A stretch of DNA of 64,000 nucleotides from Sphingomonadales bacterium (GTDB taxonomy: Bacteria; Pseudomonadota; Alphaproteobacteria; Sphingomonadales; Sphingomonadaceae). The notes below the pieces were generated by a model. The model saw only the letters and a program-made list of their open reading frames with translations, had not been told where the DNA came from and searched no databases. The stretch is taken from contig JANXVZ010000033.1 in assembly GCA_025351405.1 (NCBI GenBank), forward strand, positions 1 to 64,000. Direction: 5' to 3'. Positions 46,944 through 55,538 of the stretch are shown one piece after another. The position numbers and the translations under genes are program-made. How positions within the stretch are numbered: position 1 is the first letter of the stretch; each line of letters starts with the position of its first letter.

Positions 46944-47579
46944 TCAAAATGCGAAGGCGGGCGTGCGGGCAAAGCCGGGCAACGGCTGCGCTGCGACTTC
47001 GAGAAAAGGCAGGCCAAGGACCCGGCCGCCTTGCACCGGACCCACAATGGCACGGCAGACCCCGCCATCGCGCACCACCGCGGCGACGCGGCCGCCGGGG
47101 GCAAGCTGGGCGGCGATGGCATCCGGCACCACCTCGATGGCGCCCTCGAACAGGATGACGTCATACGGGGCGGCAGCCGGCCAGCCGGCGCCGAGCGGTC
47201 CCTCGGCGATCTGGATACCGGCGGCGCGGGCGGTGACGGCCAGTGCCGGGTCGCTTTCCAGCGCCACGACGAGCCCGGCGAGGTGCGCCGCGACTGCAGC
47301 CGAATAACCGCTGGCTGCACCCACGACGAGGACCCGATCGCGCCGGGTCAGCCCCGCGTTCTGCAGCAACAGGGCCAACGCCATCGGCTCCAGGAGCCAG
47401 CGCCCCGCGGCCACTTCGATCGGCGCATCGGAATAGGCGAGCCCGGACAGTGCCGCCGGCACGAAGTGTTCGCGCGGCACGGCGAGAAACGCCGCCTGCA
47501 CGGCAAGATCGTTGACGCCGACCGTCTGCAGCTGGCTGTCGACCATCGTCTGGCGCAGGTGGCGGAAATCGAGGTTCAC
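46944..47579 (-). CDS. Protein-L-isoaspartate O-methyltransferase-like protein
   Basis: 211-residue SAM-dependent methyltransferase of the Pcm type. MVDSQLQTVGVNDLAVQAAF, AVPREHFVP and PMALALLLQNAGL form the N-terminal signature, and VLVVGAASGYSAAVAAHLAG is motif I, where canonical enzymes have EIGTGSGY; here the acidic residue is replaced by Val-Gly-Ala, so activity is uncertain. GTG at 47579 follows AGAG at a normal distance and gives (V)NLDFRHLRQT. It is the first gene of the pcm-tolC-popZ-valS series. Confidence 0.87.
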   Translation of the reverse strand: MNLDFRHLRQTMVDSQLQTVGVNDLAVQAAFLAVPREHFVPAALSGLAYSDAPIEVAAGRWLLEPMALALLLQNAGLTRRDRVLVVGAASGYSAAVAAHLAGLVVALESDPALAVTARAAGIQIAEGPLGAGWPAAAPYDVILFEGAIEVVPDAIAAQLAPGGRVAAVVRDGGVCRAIVGPVQGGRVLGLPFLEVAAQPLPGFARTPAFAF

Positions 47580-47637
47580 AAATCTCTCACTTGCTTGGCG
47601 TTTTGGTCGACGACGCATCGAGCCTTAACCCAAGTGT

Positions 47638-47666
47638 ATCATAATGCCAATACACCTGAGTCGCAA
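47638..47666 (-). promoter_or_regulatory. Predicted sigma-70 promoter of the pcm-tolC operon with overlapping inverted repeat
   Basis: On the minus strand TTGCGA (47661-47666) and TATGAT (47638-47643) are separated by 17 bases, about 60 bases upstream of the pcm-like start. The inverted repeat GTGTAT (47634-47639) / ATACAC (47650-47655) covers the -10 box and part of the spacer, where a repressor could block the polymerase. Confidence 0.6.
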
Positions 47667-47757
47667 TCGAATTGGCGTTGTTGCAAATTCGTCTAGCCGT
47701 GAAGGTTGCCCTCGCCAAGCGGCATTGCTATGGCACCGTCCCGCACCTGCTGCGCGG

Positions 47758-47831
47758 GGCCCGATGGCGGAGTGGTGACGTAACGGACTGCAAATCCGTG
47801 AACCCGGGTTCGATTCCCGGTCGGGCCTCCA
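47758..47831 (+). tRNA. tRNA-Cys (GCA anticodon)
   Basis: Complete 74-base cloverleaf with encoded CCA. GGCCCGA pairs with TCGGGCC; the D arm contains GCGGAGTGGTGACG, the anticodon loop CTGCAAA gives GCA, and the T arm has GGGTTCGATTCCC. It stands alone between the divergent pcm promoter and a convergent hypothetical gene. Confidence 0.97.
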
Positions 47832-47892
47832 ATTTACCAGGTCAGCCCAGCCCGTGTCCGCGCGCGGTCACACCGGGTCCAAGGGCCTCGCT

Positions 47893-48195
47893 TCAGGGAT
47901 TTTCCCTGACATGGGCAACAAGCTCGTCGAAAAAACGCTCGAGGTTGTGCAGCACGTTGACCTTGAATTCGTAGTTCACCTCGGGCGACGATGATTCGAT
48001 GATCGGCGAGGCGTCGACCTTTTCGGCATAGGCGCTTGCCATCGTCTTCACATAGTCGGGCGTCAGGTCGATCTCGCCCATGTGATCAAGGATGCGCAGC
48101 TGAATGATCATCATCTGGCGGACGAGCATTTCGAGCGCGGTGATCCGCGCCACGGTCGCCACCGCATCGAGTTCGACGATTTCGTTCTCGTCCAT
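47893..48195 (-). CDS. Hypothetical helical protein (100 aa)
   Basis: Unrecognised acidic, mostly helical protein: MDENEIVELDAVATVARITA, then LEMLVRQMMIIQLRILDHM and a second half with VNVLHNLERFFDELVAHVRE. There are no membrane segments, signal peptide or metal motifs. Codon use matches neighbouring genes and the frame is intact, so it is likely real. It is divergent from the dipeptide epimerase gene by 80 bases and convergent with tRNA-Cys. Confidence 0.65.
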   Translation of the reverse strand: MDENEIVELDAVATVARITALEMLVRQMMIIQLRILDHMGEIDLTPDYVKTMASAYAEKVDASPIIESSSPEVNYEFKVNVLHNLERFFDELVAHVRENP

Positions 48196-48275
48196 GCCGG
48201 TCAGTGTATCAGCCCGGCAGGATTGCGAAAGTGCCTGCTTGCGGTGGGCGGCGCCGATGCGGCAAGACTGCCGGG

Positions 48276-49268
48276 ATGGCCCGCAATCTCACCGCCCGCA
48301 TCGAACGCTTCCCGGTGCGCGGCAGCTTTGTCATCGCGCGTGGCGCCAAGACGCATCTCGATGTGGTGGTCGCCGAAGTTTGCGACGGGGGTGCCACAGG
48401 GCGCGGCGAAGCAACGGCGATCTATTACCATGGCGAAACCGCCGAAAGTGTCGCTGCTGCCATCACCGCGCAGGCGGACGCGATCGCAGCGGGTGCGAGT
48501 CGCGCCGAATTGCTCGGGCTGATGCCGGCGGGCGCCGCGCGCAACGCCCTTGATGCGGCGCTGTGGGACCTGGACGCCAAGCAATCGGGCATCCGGGTGT
48601 GGCAGATGCTCCAGCTGCCACAACCCCGGCCGATGCTGACGGCCTATACCATCAGCCTTGGCGACCCGGCGACGATGGCGGCTGCCGCTTATGTGGCGAA
48701 GGGCCGCGAACTGCTGAAGATCAAGCTTGGCGGAGAGGGCGGGCCCGACGCCGATATCGAACGCGCCACCGCCGTCCGCCGCGCCGCGCCCGATGCGCGG
48801 CTGACCATCGACGCCAACGAGGCGTGGGGGGGCACCGATATCGCGCGCACCGCTGCCGCACTCGCCCGGCTCGATGTCGAACTGATCGAACAGCCTGTGC
48901 CCGCCGGTCAGGATGCCCTGCTCGACCATGTGCGTTCCCCCATCCCGCTTGCCGCCGATGAAAGCTGCCATGACCGCGCGACGCTCGACGCCATCGTCGG
49001 CCGCTATGCATTCATCAATATCAAGCTCGACAAGGCCGGCGGGCTGACCGAGGCCCATGCGCTTGCCCATGCGGCGCGGGTACGCGGGCTCGGCATAATG
49101 ACCGGCTGCATGCTGTCGACGTCGCTCGGCATCGCCCCCGCGTTCCACGTCGCCATGCAGGGCCTGTACGCCGACCTCGATGGGCCGTTGCTGATCGAGG
49201 ACCGGCCCCAGGGCCTGCGCTTCGAAGGGTCGGACGTATGGCCACCAGAGCCAGGACTATGGGGATGA
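48276..49268 (+). CDS. Dipeptide epimerase (enolase superfamily, L-Ala-D/L-Glu epimerase type)
   Basis: 330-residue muconate-lactonizing-subgroup enolase-superfamily protein. Catalytic Lys pair LLKIKLGG near residue 150, metal ligands in TIDANEAWGG, LIEQPVP and AADESC, the second base Lys in FINIKLDKAGG, and the C-terminal DLDGP carrying the Asp-x-Asp that binds the dipeptide amino group. These features indicate L-Ala-D/L-Glu epimerase activity, used in peptidoglycan peptide recycling. The ATG at 48276 was chosen over an upstream codon. The class IV aminotransferase starts 4 bases after its stop. Confidence 0.9.
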   Translation: MARNLTARIERFPVRGSFVIARGAKTHLDVVVAEVCDGGATGRGEATAIYYHGETAESVAAAITAQADAIAAGASRAELLGLMPAGAARNALDAALWDLDAKQSGIRVWQMLQLPQPRPMLTAYTISLGDPATMAAAAYVAKGRELLKIKLGGEGGPDADIERATAVRRAAPDARLTIDANEAWGGTDIARTAAALARLDVELIEQPVPAGQDALLDHVRSPIPLAADESCHDRATLDAIVGRYAFINIKLDKAGGLTEAHALAHAARVRGLGIMTGCMLSTSLGIAPAFHVAMQGLYADLDGPLLIEDRPQGLRFEGSDVWPPEPGLWG

Positions 49269-49272
49269 CGGC

Positions 49273-50199
49273 ATGACGACGTCACGCGAAACTGCCCTCG
49301 GCACCCACGACTTCACACCTGATCCGCGCAACGATGCCATCCTCATCAATGTCGATGGGGTGCTGTTCCCGCGTGCCGAGGCCCGGGTATCGGTGTTCGA
49401 TTCGGGCTTCATGCTCGGCGATGGCGTCTGGGAGGGCCTGCGGGTCCACAACGGCCGTATCGCCTTCCTCGGCCAGCACCTCGACCGGCTGTGGGAGGGC
49501 GCCAAGGCCATTGCGATGGATATCGGCATCAGTCGGGCGGGCCTGACCGAGCGATTGCATGCGACCGTCGCAGCCAACTGCATGACGGCTTGCCACATCC
49601 GCCTGATGGTGACGCGGGGATTGCGGTCGACACCCTACCAGGATCCGCGCGTCGTCGTTTCACCGGCTACCATCGTCATCATGGCCGAGCACAAGGATCC
49701 GTTGCCCCGCACCGTGGCGACTGGCATCACGCTGTTCACCGTCCACGTCCGTCGCGGCTACCCCGACGTGCAGGACCCAAAGCTCAATTCGCATTCGAAA
49801 CTCAACTGCATTACCGCCTGCATCCAGGCGACGCAGGCCGGCGCCGACGAGGCGCTGATGCTCGATCCGCATGGCTTTGTGGCGACGTGCAACTCGACGC
49901 ATTTCTTCATCGTGCGCAAGGGGGCGGTCTGGACGTCGACCGGCGACTACTGCCTTGGCGGCATCACCCGCGGCAATGTCATCGCGATCTGCAAGGGGGA
50001 GGGCATCCCGGTTTTCGAACGCAATTTTTCGCTCACCGACGTCTATGGCGCCGATGAAGCGTTTGTCACCGGCACATTTGCCGGCGTGGTGCCGGTGCGG
50101 ACGGTGGACGGGCGCAGGCTCACCGACGGGCGCGGGCCGATGGTGGAGCACTTGCAGGGGCTGTACCGGGCGTTGATCGAGGCCGACACCGCGCCATGA
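49273..50199 (+). CDS. Class IV (branched-chain / D-amino acid type) PLP aminotransferase
   Basis: 308-residue fold-type IV aminotransferase. VFDSGFMLGDGVWEGLRV is the N-terminal signature, HIRLMVTRGL follows, the PLP Lys is probably in NSHSKLNCITACIQA, and EALMLDPHGFVATCNSTHFF and GGITRGNVIAICKGEGIPV complete the fold. Whether it uses branched-chain or D-amino acids cannot be decided. It lies between dipeptide epimerase (4 bases upstream) and the sulfotransferase-like gene (ATGA overlap), forming one operon. Confidence 0.9.
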   Translation: MTTSRETALGTHDFTPDPRNDAILINVDGVLFPRAEARVSVFDSGFMLGDGVWEGLRVHNGRIAFLGQHLDRLWEGAKAIAMDIGISRAGLTERLHATVAANCMTACHIRLMVTRGLRSTPYQDPRVVVSPATIVIMAEHKDPLPRTVATGITLFTVHVRRGYPDVQDPKLNSHSKLNCITACIQATQAGADEALMLDPHGFVATCNSTHFFIVRKGAVWTSTGDYCLGGITRGNVIAICKGEGIPVFERNFSLTDVYGADEAFVTGTFAGVVPVRTVDGRRLTDGRGPMVEHLQGLYRALIEADTAP

Positions 50200-50912
50200 C
50201 CATGCGAATCGCCATGTGGTCCGGCCCGCGCAACCTTTCGACGGCGATGATGCGCAGCTTCGGCGCGCGCGCCGACACGATCGTGTCCGACGAGCCGTTC
50301 TATGGCGCCTACCTCGAGCATAGCGGTGCGGACCAGCCGATGCGCGAGGCCGTCATCGCCAGCATGGATTGCGACTGGGCAAGCGTTGCGCGCACGCTAT
50401 CGGGGGCATGCGCGGCGCCGATCTGGTACCAGAAGCACATGGCCCACCACATGGTCGGTCCGGTCACCCATGACGATTTGCCGGGCTTCACCCATGCTTT
50501 TCTCATCCGCCACCCTGCACGGGTCATCGCCAGCTATGCCGAAAAGCGGGTGGCAGTGACGGCCGACGACCTTGGCATCGCGCGGCAGCGCCTGTTTTTC
50601 GAGCGCGAGGCCGACCGGCTCGGCCATCCGCCACCGGTGATCGACAGTGCCGATGTGCTCGCCCATCCGCCGCGGGCCCTGCGGGCGCTGTGCGACGCAC
50701 TCGGCATCGCCTTCGACCCCGCCATGCTGCACTGGCCGCCCGGCCCGCGCGCCACCGATGGCATCTGGGCACGCCATTGGTACGATAGCGTCCTCGCCAG
50801 CACCGGGTTCGAGGCCCCGCGCGACGCGGTGGCAGCATTGCCCGACGCAGCGCTTCCGGTACTCGAAGCCTGCCTGCCGGACTATCACTGGCTTGCCGGC
50901 TTCCGACTGTAG
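50196..50912 (+). CDS. Sulfotransferase-like P-loop protein
   Basis: 238-residue protein with a PAPS-type P-loop (AMWSGPRNLSTAMMRSFG) at the N-terminus, VSDEPFYGAYL, and the 3'-phosphate motif FLIRHPARVIASYAEKR near residue 107, as in sulfotransferases. The rest is shorter than typical enzymes. Its start overlaps the aminotransferase stop. From memory, plant proteins annotated as branched-chain aminotransferase-like fuse a similar sulfotransferase-like N-terminus to an aminotransferase, which supports a shared job. Actual sulfotransferase activity is unproven. Confidence 0.8.
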   Translation: MTMRIAMWSGPRNLSTAMMRSFGARADTIVSDEPFYGAYLEHSGADQPMREAVIASMDCDWASVARTLSGACAAPIWYQKHMAHHMVGPVTHDDLPGFTHAFLIRHPARVIASYAEKRVAVTADDLGIARQRLFFEREADRLGHPPPVIDSADVLAHPPRALRALCDALGIAFDPAMLHWPPGPRATDGIWARHWYDSVLASTGFEAPRDAVAALPDAALPVLEACLPDYHWLAGFRL

Positions 50913-50971
50913 CGATATCGATGGCAACGCGGTGGGGAGCGCAGCGTTTGTCCTTTTGAAGGAGAACCACA

Positions 50972-51403
50972 ATGTTGCTGGCTCATGGAACGATCGTCGC
51001 GGTTGCCGATGGTGAAACACTGAATCTCTATCGCAACAGCGGCAGCGATCGCGAGCCTGCGCTGGTGGCGTTGCCGCCCCAGACGCCGAAGGGTGATGAC
51101 GGCGACGGCGAGGGCGGCGTCAACGCCGGCTCAGGCGGGCGCCACCATATCAGCGCTGCCAACCCCGACGGCGAACAACGCGCCGAGGACAATTTTGCCG
51201 CTGCCACCGCAGCTTATCTCAACGCCGAAGTCCTGGCCCACCGGATCGACCACCTCGTCGTCATAGCGGCACCGCGGACGCTGGGGGAACTGCGTCATCA
51301 TTGGCACAAGGCGCTGACTGCCGTCCTTGTCGCTGAAATTCCCAAGGAAATGACCGGCCACAGCGTCGCCGATATTGCTGAAATGCTGGACAAGCACGGA
51401 TAG
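50972..51403 (+). CDS. Host attachment family protein
   Basis: 143-residue protein beginning MLLAHGTIVAVADGETLNLY, with LVVIAAPRTLGELRHHWHK and AEIPKEMTGHSVADIAEML, the conserved pattern of the family named 'protein required for attachment to host cells' (from plant-associated bacteria). It has no signal peptide, and the fold resembles peptide-release-factor-like nuclease-inactive domains, so the name may mislead. AAGGAG precedes the ATG. It stands alone, about 60 bases after the sulfotransferase-like gene, and is convergent with the DUF188 gene. Confidence 0.88.
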   Translation: MLLAHGTIVAVADGETLNLYRNSGSDREPALVALPPQTPKGDDGDGEGGVNAGSGGRHHISAANPDGEQRAEDNFAAATAAYLNAEVLAHRIDHLVVIAAPRTLGELRHHWHKALTAVLVAEIPKEMTGHSVADIAEMLDKHG

Positions 51404-51417
51404 GGCAGTCGCGGCCG

Positions 51418-51867
51418 CTATCGCGCCATCCGGACCAGTGCCGTATCCAGTGCCTGCAGGACGCGTGAGCGGTCGACTTTGGAAAACGCCGCAGGGCCGC
51501 CAGGGATGACATCGCCCCCGGCGCGCAGGTCCGCCATGATGGCGCGCGTGGCGATAGCGCTGCCGATCGAACTGGTGGTGAATGGCTTGCCGTTGTGGCC
51601 GATGACGGTGGCGCCGGACTTGAGGCACCGGTCGGCGAGCAGGATGTCGCCGGTCACCACCAGCGCAGCCTTGTCGGCCCGTTCGGCGATCCAGTCGTCG
51701 GCGGCGTCAAAGCCATCGGAGACGATTGCCTGGGTCACCAGCGGATGGCCGGGCAGCCGCATGCCGCTGTTGCTGACAACGATGGCCGGCACGCCGTGGC
51801 GGATGGCGACGCGATAGATCTCGTCCTTGACCGGGCAGGCATCGGCATCGACGTAGATCGTCGGCAT
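51418..51867 (-). CDS. YaiI/YqxD family protein (DUF188, PIN-like)
   Basis: 149-residue protein with the family signatures IYVDADACPVKDEIYRVA at the N-terminus, VVTGDILLADRCLKSGA and VIGHNGKPFT; the acidic residues suggest a PIN-like nuclease fold, but no activity is established for the family. It starts 5 bases after the upstream DEAD-box helicase gene's stop, so it is probably cotranscribed with it. Confidence 0.93.
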   Translation of the reverse strand: MPTIYVDADACPVKDEIYRVAIRHGVPAIVVSNSGMRLPGHPLVTQAIVSDGFDAADDWIAERADKAALVVTGDILLADRCLKSGATVIGHNGKPFTTSSIGSAIATRAIMADLRAGGDVIPGGPAAFSKVDRSRVLQALDTALVRMAR

Positions 51868-51872
51868 CGCGT

Positions 51873-53654
51873 CTAGCGCAGCTTGCCCCGCTGGTGCGGG
51901 CCGGACGGGCCGGAGCGCGGGCCGTTGTTTGCACCCATCGGGCGGCCTTGCGGCCCCAGCGGGCGCACCGTGGCGCGGGCCAGCACGGGTCGATTGGGTT
52001 TGCCCTGCGCCCTTGACGGTCCACCCGATTGCGGCGGGCCATCAGCGGGGATGATGCGAATGCCACCTTCGGGCGAACGATCCTCGCCCTCGGTGCGCTT
52101 CAAGGCGTCCATGAAGCGCGACGCAATCGCGCGCGGCACTTCGAACATGGTTTCCTCGGGCCCGATGCGAATGGCGCCGATTTCGGTCTTGGTGACATGG
52201 CCGCGCCGGCAGAGCAGCGGCAGCAGCCAACGCGGATCGGCGTTCATGCGGCGGCCGACATCCATGCGGAACCACACGGTCTCCTCAAAGCCCGGGCGCG
52301 GGCCGTCGTTCGACGGCCGCTCGCCGCGCTGCGGCGGGCCGCTGTTGTCGAGCATCTCCTCGACCGCCGGCATCTTGGCGCGATGGGCGTGGACCAGCGC
52401 CGCGGCAATATCCTCGGGCGAACGCTCGGCGAGCAGGCGCGCCGCGAGGGCACGATCCTCGTCATCAATCTCGGCAGGCACGACCATCAGCGCCGAAAGC
52501 AGGCGTTCGTGGTCGTTGCGGCGAATATCGGCGGCACTCGGCACCGGCATGAATTCGGCGTTGATGCGGGCGCCGCGCAACATGCCCTCGACACGGCGAC
52601 GCGCCGGATAGGGCACGATGAGGACGGCGGTGCCCTTCTTGCCGGCACGGCCGGTGCGGCCCGACCGGTGTTGCAATATCTCGGCATCGCGCGGCAGTTC
52701 GACGTGGATGACGAGCGACAGATTGGGCAAATCAATCCCGCGCGAGGCGACATCGGTGGCAACGCAAATGCGCGCCCGGCGGTCACGCAAGGCTTGCAGC
52801 GCCTGGTTGCGTTCGGACTGGCTGTGCTCGCCCGACAGCGCCACGGCGTCGAAGCCGCGCTCGATCAGGCTGGCATGGAGGTGGCGGACATTGTCGCGGG
52901 TCGCGCAGAACAGCATCGCCGTCGGCGCTTCGTGGAAGCGCAGCAGGTTGACGACGGCATTCTCGATATCGGCGGGGGCGACGACGACGGCCTGATAGGC
53001 GATGTCGCCATGGCCGCGGTCCTCGCCGACGGTGGAGATGCGCAGCGCATCGCGCTGGTAGCGCTTGGCGAGCGCGACGATCGGCTTGGGAATGGTGGCC
53101 GAAAACATGAAGGTGCGGCGCGTTTCGGGCGTCGCATCGAGAATCTGCTCGAGGTCGTCGCGAAAGCCCATGTCGAGCATCTCGTCGGCTTCATCGAGGA
53201 TGGCGACCTTGATCTGGCCAAGATTGAGCGCGCCGCGCTCGAGGTGATCGCGCAGGCGTCCCGGTGTGCCGACGACGATATGCGCGCCCTGGTTGAGCGC
53301 CTTGCGCTCCTTGGATGCATCCATGCCGCCGACGCAGGTGGCAATGCGGGCGCCGGTTTTGCCATACAGCCAGATCAGCTCGCGGCTGACCTGCAGCGCC
53401 AGTTCACGCGTCGGCGCGATGACCAGCGCCAGCGGCGCGCCGGGGCGGTCGGCACGGCCATCCTCACCCAGCAATTGGGGGGCCATGGCGAGGCCGAAGG
53501 CGACGGTCTTGCCCGATCCGGTCTGGGCGGACACGAGCAGGTCGCGCCCTTCGGCGTCGGGCTGGAGGACGGCGGCCTGGACCGGCGTAGGCGCGGCATA
53601 ACCACGGACGGAGAGCGCTTCGGCGAGAAGCGGCGGCAGATTTTGAAAGGGCAT
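51873..53654 (-). CDS. DEAD-box ATP-dependent RNA helicase with DbpA-type RNA-binding tail
   Basis: 593 residues. The Q-motif region (GYAAPTPVQ), Walker A AQTGSGKTVAFG, DEADEMLDMGF, SAT in FMFSATIPKP and HRSGRTGRAGKKG define both RecA domains. A C-terminal region near residues 455-525 (RMDVGRRMNADPRWLLPLLCRRGHVT) resembles the DbpA/CsdA RNA-binding domain, and the tail is Pro/Arg/Gly-rich. Ribosome assembly or cold adaptation is likely. The DUF188 gene follows 5 bases downstream. Confidence 0.94.
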   Translation of the reverse strand: MPFQNLPPLLAEALSVRGYAAPTPVQAAVLQPDAEGRDLLVSAQTGSGKTVAFGLAMAPQLLGEDGRADRPGAPLALVIAPTRELALQVSRELIWLYGKTGARIATCVGGMDASKERKALNQGAHIVVGTPGRLRDHLERGALNLGQIKVAILDEADEMLDMGFRDDLEQILDATPETRRTFMFSATIPKPIVALAKRYQRDALRISTVGEDRGHGDIAYQAVVVAPADIENAVVNLLRFHEAPTAMLFCATRDNVRHLHASLIERGFDAVALSGEHSQSERNQALQALRDRRARICVATDVASRGIDLPNLSLVIHVELPRDAEILQHRSGRTGRAGKKGTAVLIVPYPARRRVEGMLRGARINAEFMPVPSAADIRRNDHERLLSALMVVPAEIDDEDRALAARLLAERSPEDIAAALVHAHRAKMPAVEEMLDNSGPPQRGERPSNDGPRPGFEETVWFRMDVGRRMNADPRWLLPLLCRRGHVTKTEIGAIRIGPEETMFEVPRAIASRFMDALKRTEGEDRSPEGGIRIIPADGPPQSGGPSRAQGKPNRPVLARATVRPLGPQGRPMGANNGPRSGPSGPHQRGKLR

Positions 53655-53715
53655 GGCGGCCCTATGCCTGATATTCGTCGATTTGGCGAATTATGCCGCA
53701 CTGCACCGTCGGACC

Positions 53716-53742
53716 GGGTGGCAGGGGCCTTCCCCGCCACCC
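53716..53742 (-). terminator. Stable hairpin downstream of the thiolase gene
   Basis: GGGTGGC plus GGGG (53716-53727, one bulged A) pairs with CCCC plus GCCACCC (53732-53742) around a four-base loop, 13 bases after the thiolase stop. The stem has 11 pairs, but no T-run follows, so it may terminate poorly or protect the mRNA 3' end. Confidence 0.45.
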
Positions 53743-53755
53743 TTGAACGCCGACC

Positions 53756-54931
53756 TCAATAGACTTCGAACAGCCCCGCTGCGCCCATGCCGCCGCCGAC
53801 GCACATCGTCACGACGACATATTTGACACCGCGGCGCTTGCCCTCGATCAGGGCATGGCCGGTGCAGCGGGCGCCGGTCATGCCATAGGGGTGCCCGATC
53901 GAGATGGCGCCGCCGTTGACGTTGAGCTTGTCCATCGGAATGCCGAGCGTATCGGCGCAATAGAGCACCTGGACGGCAAAGGCTTCGTTCAACTCCCAAA
54001 GCCCGATGTCGTCCATCTTGAGGCCGTTGGCCTTCAACAGCTTGGGGATGGCAAAAACCGGCCCGATGCCCATTTCGTCGGGTTCCAGCCCCGCCACCGC
54101 CATGCCGCGATACGCCCCCAACGGCGTCAGACCGCGCCGCGAGGCCTCCCCGGCTTCCATCAGCACGCTCGCCGATGCCCCATCGGATAGCTGCGAGGCG
54201 TTGCCGGCGGTGATGACGCCGCCTTCGAGCACCGGCTTCAGGCCTTTCAGCCCCTCCAGCGTCGTTTCGGGGCGGTTGCCTTCGTCCTTCGACGTCGTCA
54301 CCTCGTGGAAGGTGACTTCCTTGGTTTCCTTGTTGACCATGCCCATGCGGCTGGCCATCGGCACGATCTCGTCGTCGAACTTGCCTGCCGCCTGTGCCGC
54401 CGCCGTCCGCATCTGCGACTGGAAGCTGTATTCGTCCTGGCGATCGCGGCTGATGCCATAGCGCTTGGCGACGACTTCGGCGGTCTGCAGCATCGGCATG
54501 TAGATATTGGGCACCATGGCGACGAGGCTGGGGTCGCCCTCCACCCGCATCTTGTCGTTCTGCACCATGGAAATCGAATCAATGCCGGCACCGATGGTGA
54601 TCTGCATGCCATCGACGATGATCTGCTTGGCGGCGGTCGCGATCGCCATGACCCCGGACGAACACTGGCGATCCATCGACTGGCCCGACACGGTCACCGG
54701 CAGGCCGGCGCGCAACAATGACGTGCGAGCGATGTTGCCGCCCTGGACGCCCTGCTGGAGCGCCGCACCCATGACGACGTCATCGACTTCACCGCCATCG
54801 AGGCCTGCGCGCTTGACGGCATGCTGGATGGCATGGCCGCCCAGTGTCGGGGACGGGGTGGCGTTGAAGGCGCCGCGATAGGCCTTGCCGATCGGTGTGC
54901 GGGCGGTGGAAACGATTACGGCTTCACGCAT
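53756..54931 (-). CDS. Acetyl-CoA C-acyltransferase (thiolase)
   Basis: 391-residue thiolase. The nucleophile Cys90 is in [19 protein letters not shown] holds the active-site Asn, the His is in [13 protein letters not shown], and the second Cys in [12 protein letters not shown]. It could run degradatively (3-ketoacyl-CoA thiolase) or form acetoacetyl-CoA. A CMD-family gene and a MaoC-type hydratase gene lie upstream on the same strand, suggesting an acyl-CoA pathway. Confidence 0.95.
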   Translation of the reverse strand: MREAVIVSTARTPIGKAYRGAFNATPSPTLGGHAIQHAVKRAGLDGGEVDDVVMGAALQQGVQGGNIARTSLLRAGLPVTVSGQSMDRQCSSGVMAIATAAKQIIVDGMQITIGAGIDSISMVQNDKMRVEGDPSLVAMVPNIYMPMLQTAEVVAKRYGISRDRQDEYSFQSQMRTAAAQAAGKFDDEIVPMASRMGMVNKETKEVTFHEVTTSKDEGNRPETTLEGLKGLKPVLEGGVITAGNASQLSDGASASVLMEAGEASRRGLTPLGAYRGMAVAGLEPDEMGIGPVFAIPKLLKANGLKMDDIGLWELNEAFAVQVLYCADTLGIPMDKLNVNGGAISIGHPYGMTGARCTGHALIEGKRRGVKYVVVTMCVGGGMGAAGLFEVY

Positions 54932-54984
54932 GGGAAATCCTTTGGTCAGCCCCTCGCCCGTCCGGGAGAGGGAGGGTGTGGGGT

Positions 54985-55527
54985 TCAGGCAGGAAAGCGT
55001 GCCATGCCGGGTTCGGATGGCAAGGCGATCGCGCCGGTGATCAGGGCAACGCCATGATAGAAGCTGATCAGTTGCACGATCTCGAGGATCTGCGCGGTGT
55101 CGAAATGCGCCGCAAGGCGGGCAAATTCGGCATCGGAGAGTTTCTTGTTGGCCAGCAGCGCATCGACCGTGGCGATGACCGCAGCATCGGCTGCGTCCCA
55201 GTTGCCGTCATCGGCATGGCCATCGAAGGTCGACCGCACCTGCGCGTCCGACAATTCGGCCTTGGCAGCGAACAATTTGCTGTGGATGCCCCATTCATAT
55301 TCACAACCGGTTTGCGCCGCTGTCCGCTGGATGACGATCTCGCGGGTATGGAACTCCAGCGCTCCCTTGCCGGCAACAGCACCGCCGAGGAACCTGTCGA
55401 GCGCCTTCTGGCTCTGGCCCACCGATGTGAACAGCGCCAGCGGCTCGCTGCCCGGCGCGACGACCTTGGCAACAACAGCCTCAAAGGCTTCGGGCCAGGG
55501 TTTTTGCAGCAATCCGATACGACTCAT
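54985..55527 (-). CDS. Carboxymuconolactone decarboxylase (CMD/AhpD-like) family protein
   Basis: 180-residue all-helical protein. [20 protein letters not shown], then [20 protein letters not shown] and a C-terminal [17 protein letters not shown] match the CMD fold. The CxxC pair of peroxidase-active AhpD is reduced to one Cys (QTGCEYEW), so a peroxidase role is doubtful. The ATG at 55527 ([10 protein letters not shown]) was chosen over a GTG 12 codons upstream. It is 11 bases after the MaoC-type gene's stop. Confidence 0.88.
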   Translation of the reverse strand: MSRIGLLQKPWPEAFEAVVAKVVAPGSEPLALFTSVGQSQKALDRFLGGAVAGKGALEFHTREIVIQRTAAQTGCEYEWGIHSKLFAAKAELSDAQVRSTFDGHADDGNWDAADAAVIATVDALLANKKLSDAEFARLAAHFDTAQILEIVQLISFYHGVALITGAIALPSEPGMARFPA

Positions 55528-55538
55528 GGCGCGGCCTT

